A stretch of DNA of 64,000 bases from Bacteroides caccae (GTDB taxonomy: Bacteria > Bacteroidota > Bacteroidia > Bacteroidales > Bacteroidaceae), in the NCBI RefSeq assembly GCF_002222615.2, contig NZ_CP022412.2:806001-870000 (forward strand). The letters are read 5' to 3'. Position 1 is the stretch's first letter, and every line of letters starts with the position of its first letter. The notes beneath the pieces were generated by a model, which did not search any database, had not been told where the DNA came from, and saw only the letters and a list, made by a program, of their open reading frames with translations. Both the position numbers and the translations under genes were made by a program. Below are positions 53,926 to 63,516 of the stretch, one piece after another.

Positions 53926-54531
53926 TTAGATTTGTCCGTTCTCTACCAGCAATACTACACGTTCCGTTAGTTTGTCTTCACCTTCCGGATCGTATTCTTT
54001 TTTGAGGCTGGCGCCAAACAGTGCAGCAAATGCCTGATAGAATCCGGCTTTGAAAGGTCCCATAAATGCTTTTACCAGTTCATAACTGGTCTGATTACTT
54101 TGACGGTCCACTAACTTTATCAACAACTTTCCTTGAGCAAAAGAAAGTTTCTTCATTCGGGCGGTATACTGGTCTTTTAATCCCTTTTCCACCCGTTTAA
54201 TGTGTTTCTGACGGGCTTTCTCGTTTGGTAATGTTTGCAGATATTCGTAAGTTTCGATAATGGCCTGGTTGATTTCCTTAGAAATAGGATATACTTTTTT
54301 CACGTTACGAACAAGTTTGTAATACTCTCTGCGTTCTTTTTCATTTTTGAATTTCAGTGGTCGGAAGATATACACAGTTCTTAGTTGGACACATGGAATC
54401 GTATCTCCATTATAGATACACATCGGAACCAAGTATCCATTAATGCTTTGTTTTTCCTGAGCCTGCAGATGCAGTGAACAGTAAAAAACAGCAAACAACG
54501 TCATTATTACTATGTTAAGTCTCCTTTTCAC
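53926..54531 (-). CDS. DUF4294 exported protein
   Basis: This 201-aa protein starts at a GTG (54531) with KRR and a hydrophobic signal peptide ending LHLQAQ. An ATG nine codons later (54504) is an alternative. The mature part includes the DUF4294 core VPMCIYNGDTIPCVQLRTVYIFRPL, then a basic helical stretch (KNEKERREYYKLVRNVKKVYP) and VDRQSNQTSYELVKAFMGPFKAGFYQ. The family is conserved in Bacteroidetes, exported, and of unknown function. It is divergent from the helix-hairpin-helix protein gene. Confidence 0.85.
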   Translation of the reverse strand: MKRRLNIVIMTLFAVFYCSLHLQAQEKQSINGYLVPMCIYNGDTIPCVQLRTVYIFRPLKFKNEKERREYYKLVRNVKKVYPISKEINQAIIETYEYLQTLPNEKARQKHIKRVEKGLKDQYTARMKKLSFAQGKLLIKLVDRQSNQTSYELVKAFMGPFKAGFYQAFAALFGASLKKEYDPEGEDKLTERVVLLVENGQI

Positions 54532-54596
54532 ATTACAAAAATAGAATTAAAATTTTATTATTCAGATATTTTCTTAGAGCGTTAACCTATTTAAAG

Positions 54597-54604
54597 TATC
54601 TTTG
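54597..54604 (+). promoter_or_regulatory. -7 box for the helix-hairpin-helix protein gene
   Basis: TATCTTTG, 45 bases before the ATG at 54650. No -33 TTTG is evident. Confidence 0.5.
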
Positions 54605-54649
54605 CGCTCTTGTCTGTGAAAAGGCAAGAAGAAAATACACATTTTATTG

Positions 54650-56698
54650 ATGAAAACTACTCAACTATTACGGTTGATAAGTATTATAAACAGCCTGTTC
54701 ATAATTCCTGCTTGTAGTGCTCAAAACCCTTCAGAAAATCTTATGGAAGAAGTTCTTGAAGATTTATCTGTTAATAATGATATTAATAACTCGGTTAATT
54801 CCCTGAATTGGGAAAATGAATTGGAAGAGCTTTCCAACCGTCTGCAGGAGCCTGTTAATTTAAATAGTGCTACCCGTGAACAACTCGAACAATTTCCTTT
54901 TTTAAGTGATATTCAGATTGAGCATTTATTGGCTTATATTTATATACATGGGCAAATGGAAACCATTTACGAACTTCAGTTGGTAGAGGAACTGGACAGG
55001 CAGACTATTCAGTATTTATTGCCTTTTGTCTGTATAAAAGCTATTAACAATGAGCCTGCTTTTCGGTGGAAAACTATGTTGAAAGATGCAGGAAGGTATG
55101 GTAAGAATGAAGTGTTAACTCGCTTGGATATACCATTTTATAAACGAAAAGGTTATGAACATACCTATTTGGGACCTTCTGTTTATAACTCTGTGAAATA
55201 TACATTTCGATATCGTGACCAGCTTTATGCAGGGGGAGTTGCCGAAAAAGATGCCGGAGAACCTTTTGCTGCTTTGCATAATCGCTACGGATATGATTAT
55301 TACTCATTTTATTTATTACTTCAGAATTGTGGTCGGTTGAAATCATTGGCTGTTGGTAACTATCGGCTTAGTTTCGGGCAAGGCTTAGTGATGAGTACGG
55401 ATTATCTAATGGGAAAAACAATATATGCATCCTCTTTCAACAATCGCAGCACTGGAATCAAAAGGCATTCTTCTACGGATGAATATAATTATTTTCGTGG
55501 GGTGGCAACTACTGTTGCTTTGACAAAACGTTTATCGGTTTCTGCATTCTATTCACATCGGAATATGGATGGTGTTGTTACGGACGGAGAAATAACATCT
55601 GTATATAAAACCGGATTACATAGAAGTCGCAAAGAAGCGGATAAAAAGAACTTGCTCACATCACAGTTAACAGGCGGAAATGTTAGTTATCAACAGAACC
55701 ATATCCGATTGGGTATCACCGGTGTTTACTATGTTTTCAACCGACCTTATGAACCGGAACTAACAGGTTATTCCAAGTATAATATTCATGGAAATCATTT
55801 CTATAATTTAGGGATAGATTATGCTTATCGTTGGCGTCGCTTCTCTTTTCAGGGAGAAACGGCGATAGGAAAACAAGGTTGGGCTTCTTTGAACCGATTA
55901 CAATACTCGCCGGTTCAAGACATACAGTTTATGTTGATACATCGTTTTTATTCGTATGATTATTGGGCTATGTATGCTCATTCTTTCGGTGAAGGAAGTA
56001 CGGTTCAAAATGAACAGGGATATTATGTTGGATTAGAAACAACACCTTTCAGCCATTGGAGGTTTTTTGTTTCATTCGATCTGTTTTCTTTTCCCTGGAA
56101 GAAATACAGAATTAATAAACCTTCCCGTGGAACGGACGGATTGATTCAGGCAACTTTTACTCCGCGTACTAATTTATCAATGTATCTGAAATATCGTTAT
56201 AAGCAGAAAGAACGTGACTTGACAGGCAGTAAAGGAACACTAACGCTTCCTATTTTTCATCATCAACTTCGTTATCGTTTGAACTATTCTTTGAATGATG
56301 TGTTTAGCAGTCGTACAACTTTAGATTATAATCATTTTCATTCTCAGGACAGAGCTGCTACTAAAGGATATCAGGTTACACAGATGATATCCTCCCAACT
56401 GCCTTGGACCAGGCTGTTTGCTGACGTTCAAGGCAGTTATTTTTGTACGGACGATTATGACTCCCGTGTGTATGTATCAGAAAAAGGATTGCTCTATACA
56501 TTTTATACTCCTTCCTTTCAAGGTCGCGGATTTCGTTGTGCTGTCCGGTTAAGATATGAATTGAATAAACACTGGTTGTTTATAACCAAGTTCGGAGAAA
56601 CTATCTATCTGAACCGGAATGAAATAGGTTCCGGCAACGATTTAATCTATGGAAATAAAAAAGCAGATATACAAATGCAACTACGTATCAAGTTTTAA
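54650..56698 (+). CDS. Exported helix-hairpin-helix protein with a beta-barrel-like C-terminal region
   Basis: I use the ATG at 54650 (682 aa); the codon before it is TTG. A signal peptide ends in a possible lipobox (IIPAC). Residues about 60-135 hold ComEA-like helix-hairpin-helix repeats (VNLNSATREQLEQFPFLSDIQIEHLL, then ELQLVEELDRQTIQYLLPF). The remaining ~540 residues are rich in alternating aromatic and polar strands (YSFYLLLQNCGRLKSLAVGNYRLSFGQG) and end in a C-terminal IQMQLRIKF strand, like outer-membrane beta-barrels. Its role is unknown; DNA uptake or envelope DNA binding is only a guess from the HhH part. Its stop is 44 bases before the ECF sigma gene. Confidence 0.8.
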   Translation: MKTTQLLRLISIINSLFIIPACSAQNPSENLMEEVLEDLSVNNDINNSVNSLNWENELEELSNRLQEPVNLNSATREQLEQFPFLSDIQIEHLLAYIYIHGQMETIYELQLVEELDRQTIQYLLPFVCIKAINNEPAFRWKTMLKDAGRYGKNEVLTRLDIPFYKRKGYEHTYLGPSVYNSVKYTFRYRDQLYAGGVAEKDAGEPFAALHNRYGYDYYSFYLLLQNCGRLKSLAVGNYRLSFGQGLVMSTDYLMGKTIYASSFNNRSTGIKRHSSTDEYNYFRGVATTVALTKRLSVSAFYSHRNMDGVVTDGEITSVYKTGLHRSRKEADKKNLLTSQLTGGNVSYQQNHIRLGITGVYYVFNRPYEPELTGYSKYNIHGNHFYNLGIDYAYRWRRFSFQGETAIGKQGWASLNRLQYSPVQDIQFMLIHRFYSYDYWAMYAHSFGEGSTVQNEQGYYVGLETTPFSHWRFFVSFDLFSFPWKKYRINKPSRGTDGLIQATFTPRTNLSMYLKYRYKQKERDLTGSKGTLTLPIFHHQLRYRLNYSLNDVFSSRTTLDYNHFHSQDRAATKGYQVTQMISSQLPWTRLFADVQGSYFCTDDYDSRVYVSEKGLLYTFYTPSFQGRGFRCAVRLRYELNKHWLFITKFGETIYLNRNEIGSGNDLIYGNKKADIQMQLRIKF

Positions 56699-56700
56699 TG

Positions 56701-56708
56701 TATATTTG
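56701..56708 (+). promoter_or_regulatory. -7 box for the PUL3 ECF sigma gene
   Basis: TATATTTG lies 34 bases before the sigma start, directly after the preceding stop codon. The A/T-rich setting lowers confidence. Confidence 0.4.
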
Positions 56709-56742
56709 TCTGCCAGAAAATAATAAAAGAATACGAGAATAA

Positions 56743-57252
56743 ATGGATGATAAAGCTGCTTTTGACAGAATGTTTAATGAGTGGTATGCACAATTTGTAT
56801 ATTTTGCATACTATTTTGTAAATGATGTCGAAGTCTGCCGGGATATCGTAAGTGATGTTTTTGAATATTTGTGGCGTAATTATGATAAAATAGAAGAAGT
56901 TACAGCGAAAACTTATTTGTATACAATAATTCGTACACGTTGCATTGATTACCTTCGTAAACAAAATATCCATGAAGAATATGTCGAATTTACTTCGCAA
57001 TTAATCAATAAAATAAAAGAATCGGATTCACAACAACCGGATTCCCGTATTTTATGTATTCGTAAAGCCATGAAAAAGCTGACTCCGTATAATTATTACA
57101 TTTTGGAAGCGTGTTACATCCATAACAAGAAATATAAGGAAGTGGCCGAGGAACTCAATGTAAGCGTGGCAGCTATTCATAAGAATATAGTAAAAGCTTT
57201 GCGTATTCTTCGTGAAGAATTAGGCCAAAAAGGTAACCAAAATGAATTTTAA
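56743..57252 (+). CDS. ECF sigma-70 factor (PUL3 regulator)
   Basis: This 169-aa protein has region 2 (WYAQFVYFAYYFVNDVEVCRDIVSDVFEYLWRNYD), a short linker, and region 4 (MKKLTPYNYYILEACYIHNKKYKEVAEELNVSVAAIHKNI). It is the FecI-like type found in front of fecR-susCD. It precedes the FecR gene by 30 bases on the same strand and should drive the downstream susC promoter when freed. Confidence 0.93.
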   Translation: MDDKAAFDRMFNEWYAQFVYFAYYFVNDVEVCRDIVSDVFEYLWRNYDKIEEVTAKTYLYTIIRTRCIDYLRKQNIHEEYVEFTSQLINKIKESDSQQPDSRILCIRKAMKKLTPYNYYILEACYIHNKKYKEVAEELNVSVAAIHKNIVKALRILREELGQKGNQNEF

Positions 57253-57282
57253 AACGTATATTATATATCTAATGAATAATCT

Positions 57283-58452
57283 ATGGATGAAAATAATACA
57301 TATATAAATAAGTCGGAAAAGGAAGCTTTGGAAATAATGGAAAATGTTTCTGATATTACTTCCGATCAATTGCAAGCATTAAGAGAGAATGAGGAATGCT
57401 TTCAGACCTGCAGTGATATTGCAGAAGCTGTAATAGGAATGCAAATGGAAAAAAATGCACTTTCCATTAATACACAGCAGGCTTTAGCTGATTTTCATCG
57501 AAAACATCTGGACAGGCGAAATAAAAAGCTCTATATTTTATGGACAAGTGTTGCAGGAGTAGCGGCAACAATCATTATTATACTGGTTTTACGCATGATG
57601 TCCTTTTCTCCGGAATCGGATATAGAAAGTATTAAAGTTTTTCAGGCAGACCACGCCCCGCAGCAAGTTACTTTGCAGGTTGCCGGTGAAGAAAAAGTTG
57701 AACCTTTAAAAAAAGCAGTGCAATCACTTCCCTCTTCTACGGTGAAATTATCACCGCAGAAGATTGCTTATAATACTATTCAGACTGAGAATAAGAAAAT
57801 AAGAAATAAAAAAGTACAGATACATAGATTAAGTATACCGAGAGGAGAAACTTTTAAGGTAGTTTTATCCGACGGGACTGAAGTACTTTTAAATTCGGAC
57901 AGTCGCTTGTCTTATCCTACGGTGTTTAAAGGAAAAGAAAGAGTTGTTTCTTTGGAAGGGGAAGCTTATTTTAATGTAACCAAAAACACTGAACATCCTT
58001 TTATAGTAAAAAGTGGAAATGTTCAGGTTCGAGTATTAGGAACGGAATTTAATATGTGTAGCTATACCCCCGACAATGTCCGTGTTACCTTAATCGAAGG
58101 AAAAGTTGCCGTCAGTGATACCTGTAGTTTACAAACTGTAGAAATGAAGCCGGGGCAAAGTGCACAACTCGTTTCAGACGGAACATTTGCCGTTGACGAA
58201 GTTGATACGGAAACATTCTTGTATTGGAAGGAGGGATTCTTTTATTTCGACGATGTAGCATTGGTGGATATGATGAAAGAAATAGGTAAATGGTATAATA
58301 TAGATATAGAATTTAGAAACAGTGAGATAATGAATCTGCGTATGCATTTTCTGGCAAACCGTCAGCAGAAAGTTTCTGATTTGATTGAGTTGTTAAATCG
58401 TATGGAAAGAATTCATGTCTATTTAGAAGGTGAAAGCCTTATTATCGAGTAA
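57283..58452 (+). CDS. FecR-family anti-sigma factor (PUL3)
   Basis: This 389-aa protein has a cytoplasmic N-terminal part (about 1-80), a membrane helix (about 83-105, YILWTSVAGVAATIIIILVL) and a periplasmic FecR domain (RLSIPRGETFKVVLSDGTEVLLNS, LEGEAYFNVTKNTEHPFIV, VLGTEFNMCSY). A C-terminal DUF4974-type domain follows (FYFDDVALVDMMKEIGKWYNIDIEF). A longer than usual periplasmic linker (about 120-180) precedes the FecR domain. It should relay the signal from the STN domain of the next SusC to the sigma factor. Confidence 0.93.
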   Translation: MDENNTYINKSEKEALEIMENVSDITSDQLQALRENEECFQTCSDIAEAVIGMQMEKNALSINTQQALADFHRKHLDRRNKKLYILWTSVAGVAATIIIILVLRMMSFSPESDIESIKVFQADHAPQQVTLQVAGEEKVEPLKKAVQSLPSSTVKLSPQKIAYNTIQTENKKIRNKKVQIHRLSIPRGETFKVVLSDGTEVLLNSDSRLSYPTVFKGKERVVSLEGEAYFNVTKNTEHPFIVKSGNVQVRVLGTEFNMCSYTPDNVRVTLIEGKVAVSDTCSLQTVEMKPGQSAQLVSDGTFAVDEVDTETFLYWKEGFFYFDDVALVDMMKEIGKWYNIDIEFRNSEIMNLRMHFLANRQQKVSDLIELLNRMERIHVYLEGESLIIE

Positions 58453-58518
58453 AAAACAACTATTCAGCAAGAAATAAATCCGGTTAGAAAAATATTTTTG
58501 GAAAATAAATCTTTTTAT

Positions 58519-58547
58519 GGGTAACCATTCTTTTATAAAACTCGTAT
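58519..58547 (+). promoter_or_regulatory. Candidate ECF-sigma-dependent promoter of the PUL3 SusC gene
   Basis: GGGTAACC (58519-58526), 16 bases, then CGTAT (58543-58547) has the form of an ECF promoter (a -35 with AAC and a -10 with CGT), 38 bases before susC. It does not match the vegetative box. One example only. Confidence 0.4.
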
Positions 58548-58585
58548 AAAATATAAAAAATAGATTTATTTAACCAATCGGATTT

Positions 58586-61500
58586 ATGGAAAGACAAGCA
58601 TGGAAATTGATTGTTTTACTTTTGTTGTTCTGTTATGTCCATTCACCTTATGTTAAGGCACAAGTTGGTAATGGAAAGCAAATAACAATGGAATTTAAAA
58701 ATGAAGGTTTACCTTCTATTTTTAAACGTTTGCAGAAATTATCGGGATATAAAGTACTTTTTATCTACGATGAAGTTCGTTCTTATCATTCTACTGGAAA
58801 GGTGGAGAAAGCTTCGATTGAAGAAGTTTTAAAGGTAATTATTGGGAAGCATCCTTTGAAGTATGTCATTGAAGGGCAATTCATCAATATTACACATAAA
58901 AATCCTCAGAATGTTATTTCGGAAGTAAAAGGTAAAATTATTGCTGAAGAAGACGGACTACCTGTAATTGGTGCAACCATACAGGTAGAAGGAACTTCTA
59001 TTCGCACGATTACAGATGCGAACGGGAATTTCAGACTTGTCAATGTGCCTCAAAGCAATCGGATAAAGATATCTTATGTAGGCATGCAATCTCAATCGTT
59101 ATCTCCGAAACCCCAGATGTCGGTGGTACTGAAAACCGATACCAAAGCATTGGATGAAGTGGTAGTAGAGGCAGGTATTATCCAACGTAATAAAATGGGG
59201 TTTACCGGTTCGTATAGGACAGTCAATCAGGAGGAACTGAAAGCTGTGGGTAATATTAATGTGCTTCAAAGTTTAAAAACGTTGGATCCTTCTTTCGTAG
59301 TTGCTGATGATATGTCGATGGGGTCTGACCCTAATACCATGTCCAGAATTACCATGCGTGGTGGTACTACGATGACTATTTCCGGAATTTATGATGATAC
59401 GACGACCAATCCCAATGAACCTCTGTTTATTTTGGATGGTTTTGAATCTAGCCTGCAAGAGATTAATGATTTGGATATCAATAGAATTGAATCTATCACT
59501 TTACTTAAAGATGCTGCTTCCACTGCCATTTACGGTTCAAAGGGAGCAAACGGCGTGGTGGTTGTAGAAACTATTAAACCCAAAGCCGGTGAAGTGATGA
59601 TCAATTATAGTGGAGATGCGCAAGTGGCATGGGCCGACTTGGGTGTTTACAACATGATGAATGCTGCCGAAAAACTGGAATTTGAAGTCTTGGCCGGTCG
59701 TTATGGTGATTTGAATGACTGGTCAGGCAACAGAGAAAGCATTGCACAATATCAGCGGGCTTTGGAGAATGTGAGAAGAGGAGTAGATACTTACTGGTTG
59801 AAAGTACCTATCCAAACTGCCGTCACACAATCTCATTCATTGAATGTGTCGGGAGGTGACAAAGGATTCCTGTATCAGATAGGTGCTATGTTCAAAGATA
59901 TCCAAGGAGTTATGAAAGGTTCTGTTCGCCAGACATTCGGAGGAAATATGCGTATGACTTACCGTAAAAACAAGTTTAATATTTCGAATAACTTGAATGT
60001 AAACATAACAAATGGAAATAATGGTGCATGGGGCTCCTTTTCAGAGTTTGTAAATGCTAATCCTTATTATCCGGTTACTAATGAAGACGGTACTATCCTT
60101 CGTGATCTGGATGTGTATAAACGTGCGAATTATGCCGACATAACAGCTACTAATCCATATTACAATGCTATGTTGCCTTCCGAAAACAGATCTAAAATAC
60201 TGTCCGTTACTAATAACACAAACCTTAATTGGTATATTATTGATAATCTGCGTTGGACGGCCTCAATGAGTTTGAATACAACCAACACTGACAATATGAA
60301 CTTCACCGATCCGGCTCATACGAAGTATGCTTCGTCGGATTATACCAAACAAGGTGAATATTCCTCATCGAAATCCAGAAGTTGGCGTTATACCATGAAT
60401 ACCGGTATCGCTTATGCACTTTCTTTGAATGATCATAATCTGACTTTCAATGGCCGTGCTGAAATCAGGTCTACTTCTTCAAATACCGAGTCATTTGTAG
60501 CTACCGGTTTTCCGAAAGGAGTAGGTGCCATTCCTTCTTTTGCTTATTCCTTTAAAGAAAATTCGACACCCGGATATAGCGAAAGCATTAGTCGTGGAGT
60601 AAGTTTTCTGGGGACTTTCAATTATAACTATAAGTATCGTTATTTGTTTGATGCCAGTCTTTCGAGTGACGGTTCCACTTCTTTCGGGCGCGATAAGAAA
60701 TTCCAGACATTCTGGTCGGTAGGGGCCGGTTGGAATGTCAGCAAGGAATCATTTGCCAAGGACTGGGACTGGATGCAGGAATTAAAATTACGTGGTTCAT
60801 TTGGTAGTAACGGTAATCAGAATGTCAGTAACCTGACAAGTAATGTATATAGTTATTATGCAGGTAGCGATATTTTCGGTACTGCTTCTTATTTGTCCGG
60901 TTATGCCAATCCTAATTTGGAGTGGCAAGTTGTAAAGAAGACCTCTGTGGGTATTGATCTTATGTTCTGGGATAATCGTTTGTTGTTGACCATGGACTAC
61001 TATCATACAAATACCAATCCATTGGTAGTATCTATTCAGCAAAAGCCTTCCAGCGGTTTGTCTACTTTACCCATTAATCTCGGTCATTTGAATACTAATG
61101 GTTTTGAGTTTAATGTGAGTTGGTATGCTATACGAAATCTGGAAAAGCGCATTATGCTGAACTTCCGTTTGAACGGAAATACTTATAAATCTGTATATGG
61201 AGGATTTGGAGAAGCTTTAGCTAACTTGAACGATGCCTATAAGAAAGACTCTTCGGTAGATAGTAAGTTGAATGTAAACTCAATGATACAGTATCAGGAT
61301 GGTGAAAGTCCTACTGCCCTTTTTGCAGTTCGTTCGTTAGGCATCGATCCGGCAACGGGTAAGGAAGTATTTCTCACCAAGAACGGAACTCCTACATTCG
61401 ATTATAATGCTGACGACCGTGTGAAGATAGCCGATACCAATCCGAAAATTCGGGGTGTATTCGGTATATCGTTTACTTACAAGAATTTGCAGGCAAGTGT

Positions 61501-61903
61501 CAACTTGCGTTATAACTTAGGTTCGTTTGCATTCAACTCGGCTTTGTTTAACAAGGTAGAAAATATTTCTGCATCGAACATTGCTTATAATCAGGATAAG
61601 CGTGCTTTGTATAGCAGATGGCAGAATGCCGGTGATGTATCACAGTTCAAGGGTATTTCATTAACTACCCAGACTCCGATTTCATCTCGCTTTGTTCAAC
61701 GCGACAATTATCTGCGTGGCGAAAGTGCACGTATCAGTTGGGATTTTTCCAGAGACGAATGGATTAAGCGTTTGTTCCTGAAAGACCTGCGGTTTAATGT
61801 TTCATTCAATGATTTCTTCGACTTGAGCGAAATGAAACGGGAAAGAGGAACGGACTATCCGTTCCAGAGAGCCATATCTTTCGGATTAAGTGCTCGTTTC
61901 TAA
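58586..61903 (+). CDS. SusC-like TonB-dependent transducer with STN domain (PUL3)
   Basis: This 1105-aa protein has a signal peptide (about 1-25), an STN domain (ITMEFKNEGLPSIFKRLQKLSGYKVLF to YVIEGQFINITHK, about 33-110) and a carboxypeptidase-D-like domain (GKIIAEEDGLPVIGATIQVEG, about 118-190). The TonB-box-like LDEVVVEAG is followed by a plug with IESITLLKDAASTAIYGSKGANG and the barrel. The STN domain agrees with FecR/sigma control by the two genes upstream. It pairs with the SusD 34 bases downstream. Confidence 0.96.
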   Translation: MERQAWKLIVLLLLFCYVHSPYVKAQVGNGKQITMEFKNEGLPSIFKRLQKLSGYKVLFIYDEVRSYHSTGKVEKASIEEVLKVIIGKHPLKYVIEGQFINITHKNPQNVISEVKGKIIAEEDGLPVIGATIQVEGTSIRTITDANGNFRLVNVPQSNRIKISYVGMQSQSLSPKPQMSVVLKTDTKALDEVVVEAGIIQRNKMGFTGSYRTVNQEELKAVGNINVLQSLKTLDPSFVVADDMSMGSDPNTMSRITMRGGTTMTISGIYDDTTTNPNEPLFILDGFESSLQEINDLDINRIESITLLKDAASTAIYGSKGANGVVVVETIKPKAGEVMINYSGDAQVAWADLGVYNMMNAAEKLEFEVLAGRYGDLNDWSGNRESIAQYQRALENVRRGVDTYWLKVPIQTAVTQSHSLNVSGGDKGFLYQIGAMFKDIQGVMKGSVRQTFGGNMRMTYRKNKFNISNNLNVNITNGNNGAWGSFSEFVNANPYYPVTNEDGTILRDLDVYKRANYADITATNPYYNAMLPSENRSKILSVTNNTNLNWYIIDNLRWTASMSLNTTNTDNMNFTDPAHTKYASSDYTKQGEYSSSKSRSWRYTMNTGIAYALSLNDHNLTFNGRAEIRSTSSNTESFVATGFPKGVGAIPSFAYSFKENSTPGYSESISRGVSFLGTFNYNYKYRYLFDASLSSDGSTSFGRDKKFQTFWSVGAGWNVSKESFAKDWDWMQELKLRGSFGSNGNQNVSNLTSNVYSYYAGSDIFGTASYLSGYANPNLEWQVVKKTSVGIDLMFWDNRLLLTMDYYHTNTNPLVVSIQQKPSSGLSTLPINLGHLNTNGFEFNVSWYAIRNLEKRIMLNFRLNGNTYKSVYGGFGEALANLNDAYKKDSSVDSKLNVNSMIQYQDGESPTALFAVRSLGIDPATGKEVFLTKNGTPTFDYNADDRVKIADTNPKIRGVFGISFTYKNLQASVNLRYNLGSFAFNSALFNKVENISASNIAYNQDKRALYSRWQNAGDVSQFKGISLTTQTPISSRFVQRDNYLRGESARISWDFSRDEWIKRLFLKDLRFNVSFNDFFDLSEMKRERGTDYPFQRAISFGLSARF

Positions 61904-61937
61904 CGATAACAATACATGAATAAATATAGAATTAAGT

Positions 61938-63491
61938 ATGAAAAGAAATATATCACATTTATTATATATAGTAGCCATAGGCTTCTTTACTTCCTGTAGC
62001 GACTTTCTGGATGTGGCACCGAAGGACAAGGTATTGGAAGAAGACCAGTATAAAACGGAAGCAGGTATTCATGGAGCTTTAAACGGGCTTTACAGGCAAT
62101 TAATATCTACCTCCCTTTACGGGGCGAATTTATCTCAGACTGCTCTGGACGCAATGGGGCACTTTTATACCTATCCTCCGTCACAACCGTCGGGAAATAA
62201 ATTGTCTGCCACATTGTTTTTCCTCTGTAACGGACGGTCCGAAGAGTATGGAGCAGCTGAAAGCATATTTGCCGATATATGGAAAAGCGGATATAATACG
62301 CTTCTCAATATCAACTATTTTTTGAAAAGCATGGAGGGATCGACTGCTGTTATCGGTAGTAACAATAAAGATGTATTGATGGGTGAGGCATACGGATTAC
62401 GGGCTTATCTTCATTTTGACCTTTTCCGTTTGTTCGGCCCCAGATGGGAAGATCGTTCGAATATCAATAAGATTTTGCCGTATAGTAGAACTACGGATAT
62501 GATACTGAATCATGTCGGTTATGAAGAAGATGTGTACTCCACTGCCGATGAATATTTGGATTATTTATTGGAGGATATTCGTGAGGCGGAACGGTTGTTG
62601 GCTACTGACCCTATCCTGTCTGATGACTCTGCTATTAGTAAGGAGCTGATAAGTGATTTTTATAAGAATCGTAACAGACGTATGAATTATTATGCGGTGA
62701 AAGCGCTCGAAGCCCGTGTATTGCAATATATAGGAGACTATAAGAATGCGGCTATAGCAGCCAAGGTAGTGACTGATCAGATAGGGGAAAAAGGAAAAGT
62801 GTTCTCATGGACAAATGTTACAACCGTACTTGCCAATATGGATTACTCTTTCTTCAATGAAGTAGTTTTTGGAATCAACAATCCGGATATGCTTTCCAAT
62901 TATAACTCCTTTTATAATAAAACGGATATAAACGATTTATATGCAGTAGACCGTGATAATTTGGTTCAAAACATCTATTCCGGTTTTGGTGATAACCTGA
63001 AAGCAATAATAGATGTCCGTGCCCGGCAGTGGACGGAAAGTAACGACCAGGGAGGAAGTTCTGTCTCCTATTCGCAGAATGGTACCTACATCTCTAACAA
63101 GTTTAATATTTCAGCCAATAGTAATCTTCCCGCGTTGGTCGATTTCCAACCGTTGATTCGTGTCACTGAAATGTATTATATTCAGGCGGAAACAGCCTTG
63201 AAAGATGGTAATAAAAAGACAGCTGCCGAACTATTGAACACTGTTTCTTCTCATAGAGGCATTCCGGAGACTAGCTTTTATTACTTGACGGAGAATGATA
63301 TGGATGAACAATTCTATTCCCACATAGAGAGTGAATATTATAAGGAGTTTTATGGGGAAGGGCAAGTTTATTTTTATCATAAGCGGATGAAGAGCGATCA
63401 GATGTTTCCTGGATACGGAGGAGTTTCGGTGGCAGTAAATGCCAGTGCAATGTATAATATACCTATTCCGAATATTGAAACAGATATATAA
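61938..63491 (+). CDS. SusD-like lipoprotein (PUL3)
   Basis: This 517-aa SusD/RagB protein has lipobox FFTSC (Cys20) and SDFLDVAPKDKVLEEDQYKTEAGIHGALNGLYRQL. The helical repeats include GLRAYLHFDLFRLFGPRW and the LIRVTEMYYIQAETAL segment. The C-terminal end is short. It is the surface receptor for the SusC immediately upstream. The ligand is unknown; the following DUF4843 gene suggests the class of SusCD loci that are not clearly tied to glycan enzymes. Confidence 0.94.
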   Translation: MKRNISHLLYIVAIGFFTSCSDFLDVAPKDKVLEEDQYKTEAGIHGALNGLYRQLISTSLYGANLSQTALDAMGHFYTYPPSQPSGNKLSATLFFLCNGRSEEYGAAESIFADIWKSGYNTLLNINYFLKSMEGSTAVIGSNNKDVLMGEAYGLRAYLHFDLFRLFGPRWEDRSNINKILPYSRTTDMILNHVGYEEDVYSTADEYLDYLLEDIREAERLLATDPILSDDSAISKELISDFYKNRNRRMNYYAVKALEARVLQYIGDYKNAAIAAKVVTDQIGEKGKVFSWTNVTTVLANMDYSFFNEVVFGINNPDMLSNYNSFYNKTDINDLYAVDRDNLVQNIYSGFGDNLKAIIDVRARQWTESNDQGGSSVSYSQNGTYISNKFNISANSNLPALVDFQPLIRVTEMYYIQAETALKDGNKKTAAELLNTVSSHRGIPETSFYYLTENDMDEQFYSHIESEYYKEFYGEGQVYFYHKRMKSDQMFPGYGGVSVAVNASAMYNIPIPNIETDI

Positions 63492-63516
63492 TTCAGTCTT
63501 TAAAAATAAATTCAAT

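Noticed and set aside
54536..54543. -7 box (TATTTTTG) for the DUF4294 gene
   Set aside because: It would place the transcript start at or after the GTG start codon and lies in a very A/T-rich stretch. Probably chance.
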